Positions 36,331 to 45,453 of a stretch of 64,000 nt of DNA are shown one piece after another (the first letter of the stretch is position 1; each line of letters starts with the position of its first letter). The stretch is from the NCBI RefSeq assembly GCF_040712315.1, contig NC_134017.1, forward strand, positions 26,636,273 through 26,700,272, read 5' to 3'. This DNA is from Castanea sativa. Lineage: Eukaryota; Streptophyta; Magnoliopsida; Fagales; Fagaceae. The notes under the pieces are model-generated. The model saw nothing but the letters and a program-made list of their open reading frames with translations, ran no database searches and was not told the origin of the DNA. Both the position numbers and the translations under genes were made by a program.

Positions 36331-36604
36331 AGTCAAAGTTGCTGTTTCCCAAAGGTGGGTGGTGCCTTTTGTGGTTGAAGAAGAAAAAGAAGAAAAGCAA
36401 GTCAACGTCATTTTTGTATGCCTTGTCGAAAAGGAAGATTGGCGACAAACAATCATTGAGTACCTTCAATTTGGAAGACTCCCAGATGATGTACGCCACA
36501 AGACCGAAGTTCGGCGAAGGGCTACTCGATTCATTTACTATAAAGAAACTCTCTTCCGCCGTTCATTTGATGGTTTGTTTCTCCGTTGCTTAGGAGAGGA
36601 ATAG

Positions 36605-37684
36605 GCTAAACAAGCCTTAGAAGAAGTTCATTCTGGAATATGCGATGCATTCCAATCAGGTCCTAAGTTACACTACAGGATCAAGCGAATGGGTTACTAT
36701 TGGCCTACGATGGTGCAAGATTCCATGGAGTATGCTAAGAAGTGCGAAGCTTGTCAATATCATGCAAACTTCATCCATCAGCCACCAGAACCTCTACACC
36801 CAATTGTAGCTTCTTTGCCTTTTGATGCATGGGGGCTTGACGCAATAGGACCATTACCAAAATCATCTAGTGGCCATTTGTACATCTTGGCTGCAACTGA
36901 TTACTTCTCAAAATGGGTAGAAGCTGTGTCTCTTAGGGAAGTAAAGAAAGAAACGGTAGTCAATTTTATCCGAACTCACTTGATCTATCGGTATAGTGTC
37001 CCTCGATATATCATAACCGATAATGGCAAACCGTTTCAGAATAGGTTGATGACAGAGTTGTGCGAGAAATTTGCATTCAAACAGTACAATTCTTCTATGT
37101 ACAATGCCCCAGCGAATGGATTAGCCGAAGCCTTTAACAAAACTCTTGGCAGTTTGTTAAAGAAAGTGGTATCCAAAACTAAGCGAGACTGGCATGAAAA
37201 AATTGGAGAAGCATTATGGGCATATCAAACAACATTTCGAACGCCTACTCAAGCGACCCCGTATTCTCTCGTTTATGGAGTAGAAGCTATCATTCCCTTA
37301 GAACACCAGATCCCATCACTACGGATCGCCATTCAAGAAGGGTTAACTAAAGAGGAAAATGCCAAGCTTAGGTTACAAGAGTTGGAGGCACTGGATGAGA
37401 AAAGGCTCGAGGCCTAACAACGCCTTGAGTGCTATCAAGCTCATTTGTCAAGCGCATTCAATAAAAGAGTTAAACCACGATCGTTCCAAGTTGGTGACTT
37501 AGTCCTCACTGTTCGAAGACCTATCATCATGACTCATCGTACAGGCGGTAAGTTCACCTCGAAATGGGATGGACCTTATGTTGTACAAGAAGTCTACACT
37601 AATGGAGCTTACAAGTTGATTGATCAGAAGGGTGTAAGGATCAGCCCCATCAATGGGAAGTTCCTCAAACGCTTTTATGCTTGA
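36605..37684 (+). pseudogene. int: Integrase of the Tat element, two nonsense codons
   Basis: Integrase inserts the cDNA. A TAG at 36602-36604 lies directly before its first residues and a TAA at 37415-37417 lies inside its C-terminal part. The N-terminal zinc-binding region reads EVHSGICDAFQSG then KKCEACQ; the second His expected in the HHCC set appears as Phe. The core shows WGLDAIGPLP, then YIITDNGKPF (second Asp), then GLAEAFNKTLG (Glu), consistent with DDE. The C-terminal module holds KWDGPYVVQE and ends LKRFYA before TGA at 37682-37684, taken as the natural end of the polyprotein. Confidence 0.88.
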
Positions 37685-37799
37685 AAATCAAGAATTGCTC
37701 CTCGGTAAGAGCTTAAACTACCCACTGCAGCACCACAAGGGTACATGATGTCTTCCCATTACCTTTGAAAGTGTACAAATAAGGAGAAATTAATCCCAC

Positions 37800-38100
37800 T
37801 CTATGTCACCATTTGCGAGTGTGGCATAGTGGCTGGATGCCCATGTCGCCCTTGAGGCCAAGGTCTCGGGTTCGATTAGAGGTGATACCCACTATTGCGC
37901 AATTGGTACCCATGAAATGCCGTGGGGTGTAGGGCGAGGATTACACACGTGAGCCCTCCCTTTTTGTAAAAAGAAACAACAACAAAAAAATCATGAAAAA
38001 AAAAACAAAAAAACAAAAAAACAAAACAAAACAAAAGAAAAACAAAGAAAAAAAAATCATCAAAACCATTAAAAAAAAAAATCATCAAAAAAAAAATTTT
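37800..38100 (+). mobile_element. SINE-like insert with tRNA-type promoter boxes, then A-rich tail
   Basis: GGCATAGTGGCTGG at about 37823-37836 resembles an A box and GGTTCGATTA at 37869-37878 a B box, 33 bases apart, as in tRNA-derived SINEs. About 100 bp further is a T-run (CCCTTTTTGT) and then an A-rich, CAAAA-repeat tail to about 38093. No clear target duplication was found. A true tRNA gene is unlikely because no acceptor stem is evident. Confidence 0.45.
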
Positions 38101-38399
38101 GGTTGAACTACGTAATGACTTGATCCCTCTCCGGGGTACGTAGGCAGCTTAGTACTTTTCACTAAGTTCAGTCACATAAAAAGAAGAAGGACTGCCAGTC
38201 TAGCTTGAAGAGTTTGTCCAAAGGTCGTCAACATGCTTTCAAGAATCCTTTGATTGGCAAGGCGTCGCTTAAGATCAATCAATTGCTCACTATATGATGT
38301 TCAAAGATCATTGTGGTAGAAAGTGATAGCTGCAAAGAATTGGTGTTACTTAGCTTTCCTTGAAATAATGATAAGTTGATTTTCGGTTGTGGAGTAAAA

Positions 38400-38815
38400 T
38401 AAAATCTTCAACCTCTGTTGCAAGGAATGGAGTTTGCATGACATTGCTCATCTTTTGTGGACATATTCCCACGTCTCTGAAGTATACTTTGCATCACTTA
38501 TCTCATGGGGGCATCTTTTTTTGTACCTTTCAAGTCTAAGCTATATTGTCTCTCTTCTAAGTTGTGCCACTTCACAACTCTGAAATTTGAACCACATCAT
38601 CTCCCTTCTGAGTGGTGTTGTTTCACATCATGTCTCTAAAATTTGGACAACGTCACCTTCCTCCAACATCTGAAGTTGATGTTGCATCATCTCTCCTCTA
38701 AGGGCATGTTCGTGCAATGTCAAAATCATGGCGGCATTCTTCTCACATCTTCAAGGTTTTATTGGCATCTCTTTGCATCCTCAAAGTCTTGATGGGAGCT
38801 TCTTGAAACTTCAAG
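38400..38815. other. Degenerate repeated DNA 5' of the main array
   Basis: Phrases such as CTCTGAAATTTGAAC, CATCATCTC and TTCTAAG recur loosely between 38470 and 38700. It looks like an older, decayed tandem array; nothing codes. Confidence 0.35.
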
Positions 38816-38819
38816 CTTC

Positions 38820-39700
38820 ATTATAAAGGCCAATATTAGTGCAACTTCGATGCGAATGAAGTGTTGACGTAGTTTCAGGGCAAAATGAATGTCGGCACAG
38901 CTTCGATGCGAATGAAGTATTGACGTAGCTTCATGGCAAAGATGAATGTTGGCATGTCTTCTGTGCAAATGAAGTGTTGACGTAGCTTCATGGCAAAGAT
39001 GAATGTTGGCATGGCTTCTGTGCAAATGGAGTGTTGACACGACTGCATGACAAAGATGGATGTCGGCACGACTTCAATGTAGATGAACTGTTGGCCCAGC
39101 TTCGATGCGAATGAAGTGTTGACGTAGCTTCATGGCAAAGATGAATGTTGGCATGGCTTCTGTGCAAATGGAGTGTTGACACGACTGCATGACAAAGATG
39201 GATGTCGGCACGACTTCAATGTAGATGAATGTTGGCCCAGCTTCGATGCGAATAAAGTGTTGACGTAGCTTCATGGCAAAGATGAATGTTGGCATGGCTT
39301 CTGGGCAAATGGAGTGTTGACACGACTGCATGACAAAGATGGATGTCGGCACGACTTCAATGTAGATGAACTGTTGGCCCAGCTTCGATGCAAATGAAGT
39401 GTTGACGTAGCTTCATGGCAAAGATGAATGTTGGCATGGCTTTTGTGCAAATGAAGTGTTGACGTAGCTTCATGGCAAAGATGAATGTTGGCCCAGCTTC
39501 GATGCGAATGAAGTGTTGGCGCAACTTCATGGCAAAGATAAGTGGTGACGCGATTTCAATACAAAGAAAAATATGGATGCAACTTCAATACAAGGACAAA
39601 TACTGGCGTGGCTTCATGGTAAAGACTTTTGATGTGGCTACATTGCAAAGATTCTTAATATGGCTGCGTTGCAAAGACAAGTGTTGATACAGCTTAAATT
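38820..39700. repeat. 57-bp tandem array with about 142-bp higher-order units
   Basis: The basic 57-bp unit is clearest at 38941 and 38998, both starting GATGAATGTTGGCATG. Each is built of two related halves of about 27-30 bp (GGCTTCTGTGCAAATGAAGT and TAGCTTCATGGCAAAGATGA). A longer unit of about 142 bp begins at 39031, 39173 and 39314 (GTGTTGACACGACTGCATGA). Degenerate half-units go on to about 39700. The array lies in the 3' non-coding part of the Tat element. Because 57 is a multiple of three, spurious open frames arise on the minus strand. Confidence 0.88.
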
Positions 39701-40439
39701 GCCAACACCAAAGCTAGTACGACTTCAAAGACGAGTACTGGCAATAGCATTATTGCCTAGCTGAATATCCTTATGGAAACGTCGTTGCAAAGACGAATAT
39801 CACTAAAAGATTGTTGATGCAAGAAAAGAATGTAACAACATGAAGGCATACGTTCTTCCAAGGTTGCTATCAATGAAATACAAAGTCACCAAATGAAGGC
39901 AAACACTTCTATGAGAACGTCAACGTGAAGTTTGATGTCAAAACCCAAAGATCAAGGAAACTGAGCTGCAAAACAAAAACAAGCAACAACGAAAAAAAAT
40001 GTCAGAAGAAAATCTCATTGCATGTCTAAACAAAGGACAAAAGAAAAAGAAAAAGAAAAAAAAAATTCTTAAAAGCTGGAGAAGAAGACTGAAGGCTAAG
40101 AATACCCAAATGAACGAAGCCAATCTCACATCTTATATAGAGAATTTCTGCCAAACTAGCAGACAAGAAAAATGAAGAAAGTCAGCAAACCATTAAATAG
40201 TTCTACCAACCGACCAATGGAAAAAACTTATATTCACGTTTCAGAAATGTAAAAACAATTGGAACTCAAAGTCAGATTTTGCAAACTCAAATGCACTTAA
40301 AATCAGAGAAGTCTGCGCTGAATTTTGAAATGAAAGAGCATATTCAGCCATGGAGACAGAAGATAATGGCTCGTTACCCACCTGGCAAGTCTAAATCCTG
40401 GCACCATCCTGTCAGGGCAGCCACCACAAAATTAGACCA

Positions 40440-40910
40440 AAAGGCTATAAGTCCAACAAAGACCCGCGACTTTCTCATACAAATTTGTGAAAATCCAGAC
40501 CTTATTTCACAAAATCAACCCACAGGAGTCTTTTACAGCCTTCGATCCACCAAACCTGAAAATTTCAGGCCCAAATACCCGGCCACCCGCTGCCACACAT
40601 GGCCACAAATTCTCAGTGACCCGCGGGTTTCTCATTCAAATCTGCACAAATCTGAGAACAATTTTACAAAATTGATACCACCATTAGAGCTATCGGCCTT
40701 CAATCTACAAAACCTGAAATTTTTAGGTCCAAACAATCAACCACGCGCCACCACAAGCTCGCGATGACCACCGGTTTAGTCCATCAAAATTGTGCAAATC
40801 TGTGCACAATTTCACAAAACCGACCATATAGGGGTCTTCTACGGCCTTATAACTACAAGACGTAAAAATTTCAAGCCCAAATGATGAGCCACGCGCCGCC
40901 AGAAGGTCCG
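40440..40910. repeat. About 150-bp degenerate tandem repeat, three copies
   Basis: Copies start near 40460, 40615 and 40760. Each runs through a CGCGA/CGCGGG-like word, TTTCTCAT or its variant, CAAAT(T/C)TG, TTTCACAAAA and then CTACAAAACCTGAAA-like text. A 162-codon open frame across 40279-40767 is made largely of these repeats, so it is not annotated as a gene. Confidence 0.6.
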
Positions 40911-41045
40911 GTAATCCCAACTTCAGATGCACGCGCTCTCACGCGCCGCTAGATGAGACCACGCGCCGGCAAGCTCTCACGCGTGTGCACGCGCCACGCG
41001 TGACACACGCTCCAAATCGATGACGTCACGGATGACGTCATCCTC
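40740..41045. promoter_or_regulatory. Cluster of CGCG boxes and two TGACGTCA palindromes
   Basis: ACGCG-type words occur at least nine times between 40740 and 41010, in a genome region otherwise poor in CG. Plant CAMTA factors recognise VCGCGB sites. Two perfect TGACGTCA palindromes follow at 41021-41028 and 41033-41040, 12 bp start to start; these fit the ACGT core bound by TGA-type bZIP factors. The cluster lies about 0.8 kb upstream of the TATA box of the extra ORF. Function is inferred from motif identity only. Confidence 0.45.
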
Positions 41046-41109
41046 CACGAATTGGTTCGACCCGAAAAACCGACCCGGATCCAGACCGCTTGAAAAAAAA
41101 AAAAAAAAA

Positions 41110-41405
41110 TTTTTTGACAAATTAAGACTTTAACATTGACTTTGACCAAAAAGTCAAAATTTTCAAAACGAACCTGTCCCACTCAATTTTTCGCGTACTT
41201 TCCAATTTTGGGGTCTGTTTCTTCAACTGAGACTCGAAAATTGTACAAACAGTCCAATTTCTAAAAAATTGACTTTTGCACAAATTTTGACCAAAAGTCA
41301 AAATTTTTAAGATTGACCTATCTTGCTCAATTTTTCGCGTACTTCCCAATTTTGGGGTCTATTTATTCATTTGGAAATCCAAAATTGCTCAAATAGTGTG
41401 ATGCT
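41110..41405. repeat. Duplicated 150- to 160-bp unit rich in W-box motifs
   Basis: Two copies (about 41130-41245 and 41285-41385) share TTTTGACCAAAA(A)GTCAAAA, CTCAATTTTTCGCGTACTT and CCAATTTTGGGGTCT. TTGACC/TTGACT and their inverse occur at least six times; these are W-box cores recognised by WRKY factors. TTTGACC occurs once more near 41430. Confidence 0.6.
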
Positions 41406-41856
41406 ACAACTATTGGCTTTGATGTAAACTTTGACCGAAAATCAAGATGTTCAAGCAAAACTTGTCCTATCAGGTTTTCGCAAAGATTTTGATTTTGAAA
41501 TTTAGGTATTTGTTTTGGACTTAGAAACTACACCCACTTCTCCAAAGTACTAGCGGTGTCCAAAATTTAAGCTCTAAAGATTATAATTTGAGATCCATCC
41601 ATTTGGTCTGGATTCCCTCAAAATTATCCTCCAGACTTGATCAAGGCTCCCCTTTCAAAAACAGACGAACTCTCACAAGTATGTCTCAAAATTGAAATTA
41701 CATTGGGTCACTACTTCAGCCTACTATTTTCGTCGGTGCCTACTAGTCTCCAACCTAACATTCTCATTCGGCGCCTACCGTTCTCATCCACCGTTCTCAC
41801 CAAAAGGTCTCGTCCGCCGTTCTTAACTACCCAACTACCATTCTTCATCTCTTCGC

Positions 41857-41865
41857 TATAAATAG
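41857..41865 (+). promoter_or_regulatory. TATA box of the extra ORF in the Tat element
   Basis: CTATAAATAGAAG matches the LTR promoter core (CCTATAAATAGAAG) base for base over 12 positions. It stands 60 bp upstream of the ATG at 41925, so a start about 30 bp downstream would leave a leader of some 35 bases. Confidence 0.55.
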
Positions 41866-41924
41866 AAGGGCCGGATCCACTAAAACCCATCAAGAAAAAA
41901 AACACACATACACTGAGTCATGAA

Positions 41925-42608
41925 ATGAAGATTTGCTTCTTTCAAATTTTCAAATCCTCCTTCTCACAGCCAGTTCTCACTATGGCCTCGTCATTCTCAA
42001 TACCTAGCAACCAAGATCGCTTCATAATCAGTTTGAAATCAACCCCTTCATGGTTCAGTAGTAACCCTTCTCACAACATCATCACTGTTTTAGGATTCAA
42101 ACAAATTTTGTTTCCTCACATAATGACCACATTTGTTCATAAAGTTATTCATAACAAGGTCTGCATCGACCTTCCATGCTTCCTTGGAATTGGTTGGCCA
42201 GGAAATCCAAGTCCAGTAGAGACACCTGTTCCTAAAAACAGGACTTCCGTAGTCTCTTTTCAACTGTTTGGTCTCCCATTAGAAGCAATGGTTCGGAACA
42301 AACAGCAGCTTGGCTGGTTTCTAAAACCAGGATCACAAGTTAGCTCCATATTTCATTTGTTGTGCTTTCCCAACAAAGTTGCATTAGGTGAAGATGGTAA
42401 AAAGTGTTGGGGTATCCTACAAATTGTCTCCCATCCAACACTTGTGATGACTTCCAAGATACCAGCTCATCATAAATTAGCCTTTGGTGTCGGTGAATGG
42501 TCACCAAAGCCTCATTCCATGTTTCCACCAGCATGGGGTCCAAAGGTCATCATTGCTGGTATCACAAAACACACTTTCTGGAATTACTCCAACTTAAGAT
42601 CAGCTTGA
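41925..42608 (+). CDS. Unrecognised 227-residue ORF in the 3' region of the Tat element
   Basis: It lies between integrase and the 3' LTR, on the sense strand. It is the only long frame in this 5.7-kb region that is not built from repeats. The protein starts MKICFFQIFKSS, with a second ATG in better context (ACTATGGCC) at 41982. It has short hydrophobic stretches (IITVLGFKQILF; KVIIAGI) but no obvious membrane helix. It is rich in Trp/Phe/Pro, with motifs GIGWPGNPSP, GWFLKPGS, KCWGILQ, GEWSPKPHSMFPPAWGP and TFWNYSNL. No nucleic-acid-binding, protease or envelope signature is recognised. It is open although the gag-pol frame beside it carries five stops. A TATA box lies 60 bp upstream, and a two-codon upstream ORF (ATGAAATGA, 41920-41928) overlaps its start. 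It may be a captured host gene or a lineage-specific accessory gene. Confidence 0.6.
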   Translation: MKICFFQIFKSSFSQPVLTMASSFSIPSNQDRFIISLKSTPSWFSSNPSHNIITVLGFKQILFPHIMTTFVHKVIHNKVCIDLPCFLGIGWPGNPSPVETPVPKNRTSVVSFQLFGLPLEAMVRNKQQLGWFLKPGSQVSSIFHLLCFPNKVALGEDGKKCWGILQIVSHPTLVMTSKIPAHHKLAFGVGEWSPKPHSMFPPAWGPKVIIAGITKHTFWNYSNLRSA

Positions 42609-43245
42609 AGAATTTCAGAAAATATACTTCTGAAATTACTTCAACTTAATGTCCGTCAGTATGGTCCAGTCACACATGCGCATTCAACGACTTGCCATCG
42701 GATCTCATTCAGCATGCAGCCAGTCCCACATCCGAAGGTGTACTTCCCAGAGACATCTACGCCAGAGAGTCCCCAACATGCGGGGTCAGGGCCATGGTGT
42801 CGTATGCCTCACCCATTCACTTTGCTTCATCACCATCTTTTTCACCATCAACAACAACAAACCCAGAATCCCTTCTGAAATTACCTCAACTTAACCTGAG
42901 TGATGCGATAACACAAGCACATTCAACCACACTCCCACATGTTCTCTCTGTGATTCGAAGTATACCTTTCAGATATAATTTCACCAGAAGTCCTTAAAAA
43001 TAAGAGGCTAGCTCCAGAGCTCTGCATGCTATACCCAGCCAACATTCTCACCTCTTCTCCATCTTCAACACCCTGTGATCGCCACCAACGATCCAAAATA
43101 CTCTTCTGAAATTACTTTGACTTAACCTCTGCTGAGAAAGCTCGGTCACACGAGTACATTCAAATACTCGCAGACCCCTTCTCGGTCTCATCAAAGCCTT
43201 TCATATGGGTGGGTCTACTCTTCTGCAATTACTTCATCCTGTTAA
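42575..43245. repeat. Five dispersed copies of a 20-bp motif after the extra ORF
   Basis: Variants of CTGAAATTACTTCAACTTAA occur at about 42580, 42631, 42875, 43105 and 43219. The first overlaps the 3' end of the extra ORF. Intervals are about 50, 245, 230 and 115 bp, so this is not a simple tandem array. The DNA between copies includes a 101-codon frame (42692-42997) without recognisable product. Confidence 0.55.
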
Positions 43246-43351
43246 AAGCTCCACCACCTTCAACTATTTCACTAGAAGAGTCAAATATAAAAAAATCCAT
43301 TTTCTTTCAAGACTCATTCACTCACCACACTCCAAAACTGTGTGCATGAAC

Positions 43352-43369
43352 GAGTCTCGAGGGGGCATT
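43352..43369 (+). other. Polypurine tract
   Basis: GAGTCTCGAGGGGGCATT runs directly into the TGTAGAG of the 3' LTR. The purine run GAGGGGG is the likely plus-strand primer. Confidence 0.6.
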
Positions 43370-44325
43370 TGTAGAGAGGGAAAATTCCCGACCTATCACA
43401 AGCTGACACATCATACTACCAAGTCCATAAAATACAACCAATTTCAAAGCGCCACGTACTGCTGCTAGGTTTTGCCATCACTATTCAGATTCCAATAAAA
43501 ATTTGCCAAGTGTCATTGAAATAAAGGCATGAAACTGCATCAGCATGCGTAAGCGATGACACAAGCAGCCCTGCATGCGTAAACAATGACACAAGCAGCC
43601 CTGCACGTGTAAGCGATGACACAAGCAATTCAGCACGTGTAAGCGATGACATAAGCGGACCAATTAGGCTGTGACAAGTGTCACCAATCAGACTCCGCCA
43701 CGTGTCGCTCACCCACCCCTAAACTCCTATAAATAGAAGCCTTCCTAAGACATTTAGGAGGACAGAGAGAAGGAAGAAGATATCTTGAATTCAGAAATCC
43801 AGAAGCTCTGCCGGAACCAAACCCCAAAGCCTCCAAGAATTTCAAGAATTTCAACCTCGAATACAGACAACATTCGAAGCAAAATCATCCAAACTACTCG
43901 TCCAGGTCTCAAAGGTCACTAGAATCAAGCTCAAAAGCCTCCAAAAACCTCAACAAACCATAAATCAACGAAGCTCTATGGAATCAAGCCTCTAAAGCAC
44001 CGAAGAATTTCCACCACAAACCTTCAAACACGAAGAACACACGAAGAACAAAGAATTTCTAACAAGCTCATGGCCAGAGATTCATTGTAATTCCGTTTCA
44101 AAGATCTTCGATCCATTCCTCAGTCAAATTGAAGGATATCTTGTGTTCAAATCAAAATCACATTACCACAATTCCAATCAATAAATCTTTCAAGGAGATC
44201 GAATTAGAGGATCACTCTTTTGTAATTACAGAGAATTGTACCACATATTCATCAATACAAATTCGCATTTGTGAAACTATTTTACTTGTTTGATTTATTT
44301 CGAACTAAGAAATTAGTCGTCTACA
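43370..44325 (+). repeat. 3' LTR of the Tat element
   Basis: It differs from the 5' LTR at about 20 positions, mostly C/T or A/G changes, plus a 2-bp insertion near 44040 (GAACACACGAAG against GAACACGAAG). It keeps the four 30-bp units (43543-43662) and TATA box (43728-43736). Confidence 0.92.
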
Positions 44326-44362
44326 ATGGTGTTAGGTAAAATTCGTAAAACATTGTATAACA

Positions 44363-44739
44363 ATGGATAAGAGTTGGATGGAAAAGCGGAGGAGTTCCCA
44401 GGAATATGTTCATGGTTATTACAGTTTGTGAATTTTACGCCTCTTATTGCACAATGGGAAGATCTCATGTCCTTGTAAGTGAGGTGTGCATGGAAAACTG
44501 TTTGCGGCAGATGTTGTACATGATCATCAAAACTCATATGAAATTCTTAACAATAACAGAACTTGGGTTTTCCATGGTGCATCAGTGTCTGCCACAACAT
44601 CATTTGAAAGTGGGAGAAGTCATGTGCAAGAAAACTTGAATGAATACAATGTTATTTGTGGGATGTTGCATAATTTATTCCCTATGCATGATATGACACC
44701 AGAACCAGTGGAACAAGGTCCTAATGAGAATGAGTAGAA
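44363..44739 (+). pseudogene. Fragment of a CACTA transposase-associated domain
   Basis: The DNA starts MDKSWMEKRRSSQEYVHG, which fits the opening of the transposase-associated domain of plant CACTA (TNP2/TNPD) proteins. After frameshifts a second frame gives YEILNNNRTWVFHGASVS and later YNVICGMLHNLF, matching the W-x-x-HG and the acidic/ML-x-x-xF parts of that domain. A stop follows at 44737. The Tat element sits only 33 bp before its ATG. The call rests on short motif likeness. Confidence 0.5.
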
Positions 44740-45453
44740 TTGAAGATTTCGGATTTGTGCTGGCTGATTTTGGATAGTACTCAAATTTTTTCCAAATTTT
44801 CATTCATGTCTTTTTTTTAATTCAGTTTTTTTTTTTTTGTTTGAAAATTGATAAATTAATTTTTTTAATCAAATTCTGATGTCTCATTTTTTTTAATCTC
44901 AAGTCAGCTCCTAGTGTGTCACATATGCATTTTTCATTAGTGAGTTTACGGTAGAAACCAAATTGAGTGTTAAGTTCAAAATAATATAAATCAAATTAAC
45001 TGTTACCAAAATGTAAAGATCAAATTGACTGTAAGCTCAAAATATAGAGACCAAAATAATATTTTTGCATTGTTATTAATCATACAGACTGTTCCATTTC
45101 TATTGGTCAAGGTAGTTAGATTAGAGGAGTTTGTCAGGAATATGGTTACACCTGTTCAACGGCTGTTTTTCTGTCTCTCTGTTCCTTCAGTGATCCGTTT
45201 TGTATATAATGAATTATTTGATCGTATTCAATAAAATTGATCCACTTCTGTTTAGAGACTGATTTTAACAAGATGAGAAACAAGAAAGATAACAAATATG
45301 ATTTGTATACATAATGTAACAACTTTAGCGTCCACAATATATTTATCGCACCGTATGAAATTTTCCACTCACAAAAGCAAGAAATGGCCAAATTTTCAAT
45401 TGCCTAACCAAGCATCTCACAATCTCATACAAGCACATGTATAAAGCCCACGT
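44740..45453. other. Intergenic AT-rich stretch
   Basis: No gene or clear repeat structure is seen. It forms the 3' flank of desaturase copy 2 (minus strand). Confidence 0.5.

Larger units (their letters stand above)
29308..44325 (+). mobile_element. Ty3/gypsy retrotransposon, Tat lineage, 15.0 kb, degenerate
   Basis: LTRs lie at 29308-30261 and 43370-44325, both starting TGTAGAG and ending TCTACA, with an exact ATGGT target duplication at 29303-29307 and 44326-44330. The order gag, protease, RT, RNase H, a second RNase H-like domain, integrase on one long frame places it among non-chromoviral Ty3/gypsy elements. The second RNase H and long 3' non-coding region point to the Tat group. By eye the LTRs differ at about 20 sites in 955, roughly 2 percent, so insertion was fairly recent. 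The 5' leader is very short (86 bp). Between the end of integrase (37684) and the 3' LTR lie 5.7 kb with tandem arrays and one extra ORF. Confidence 0.92.

Noticed and set aside
37821..37880. Possible tRNA gene
   Set aside because: A- and B-box-like words are present, but no acceptor or anticodon stem is evident by eye; a tRNA-derived SINE fits better.
38759..39352. Several overlapping minus-strand frames of 64-93 codons with repeated HLHRSHANIHLCHEA-like text
   Set aside because: They come from the 57-bp tandem array; 57 is a multiple of three, which keeps frames open by chance.
38820..39700. Regular repeats that might suggest a CRISPR array
   Set aside because: Units are contiguous and related throughout, with no unique spacers, in plant DNA; this is a minisatellite.
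40279..40767. 162-codon plus-strand frame
   Set aside because: Most of it is built of the degenerate 150-bp repeat and it has no recognisable domain or promoter; too weak to call a gene.
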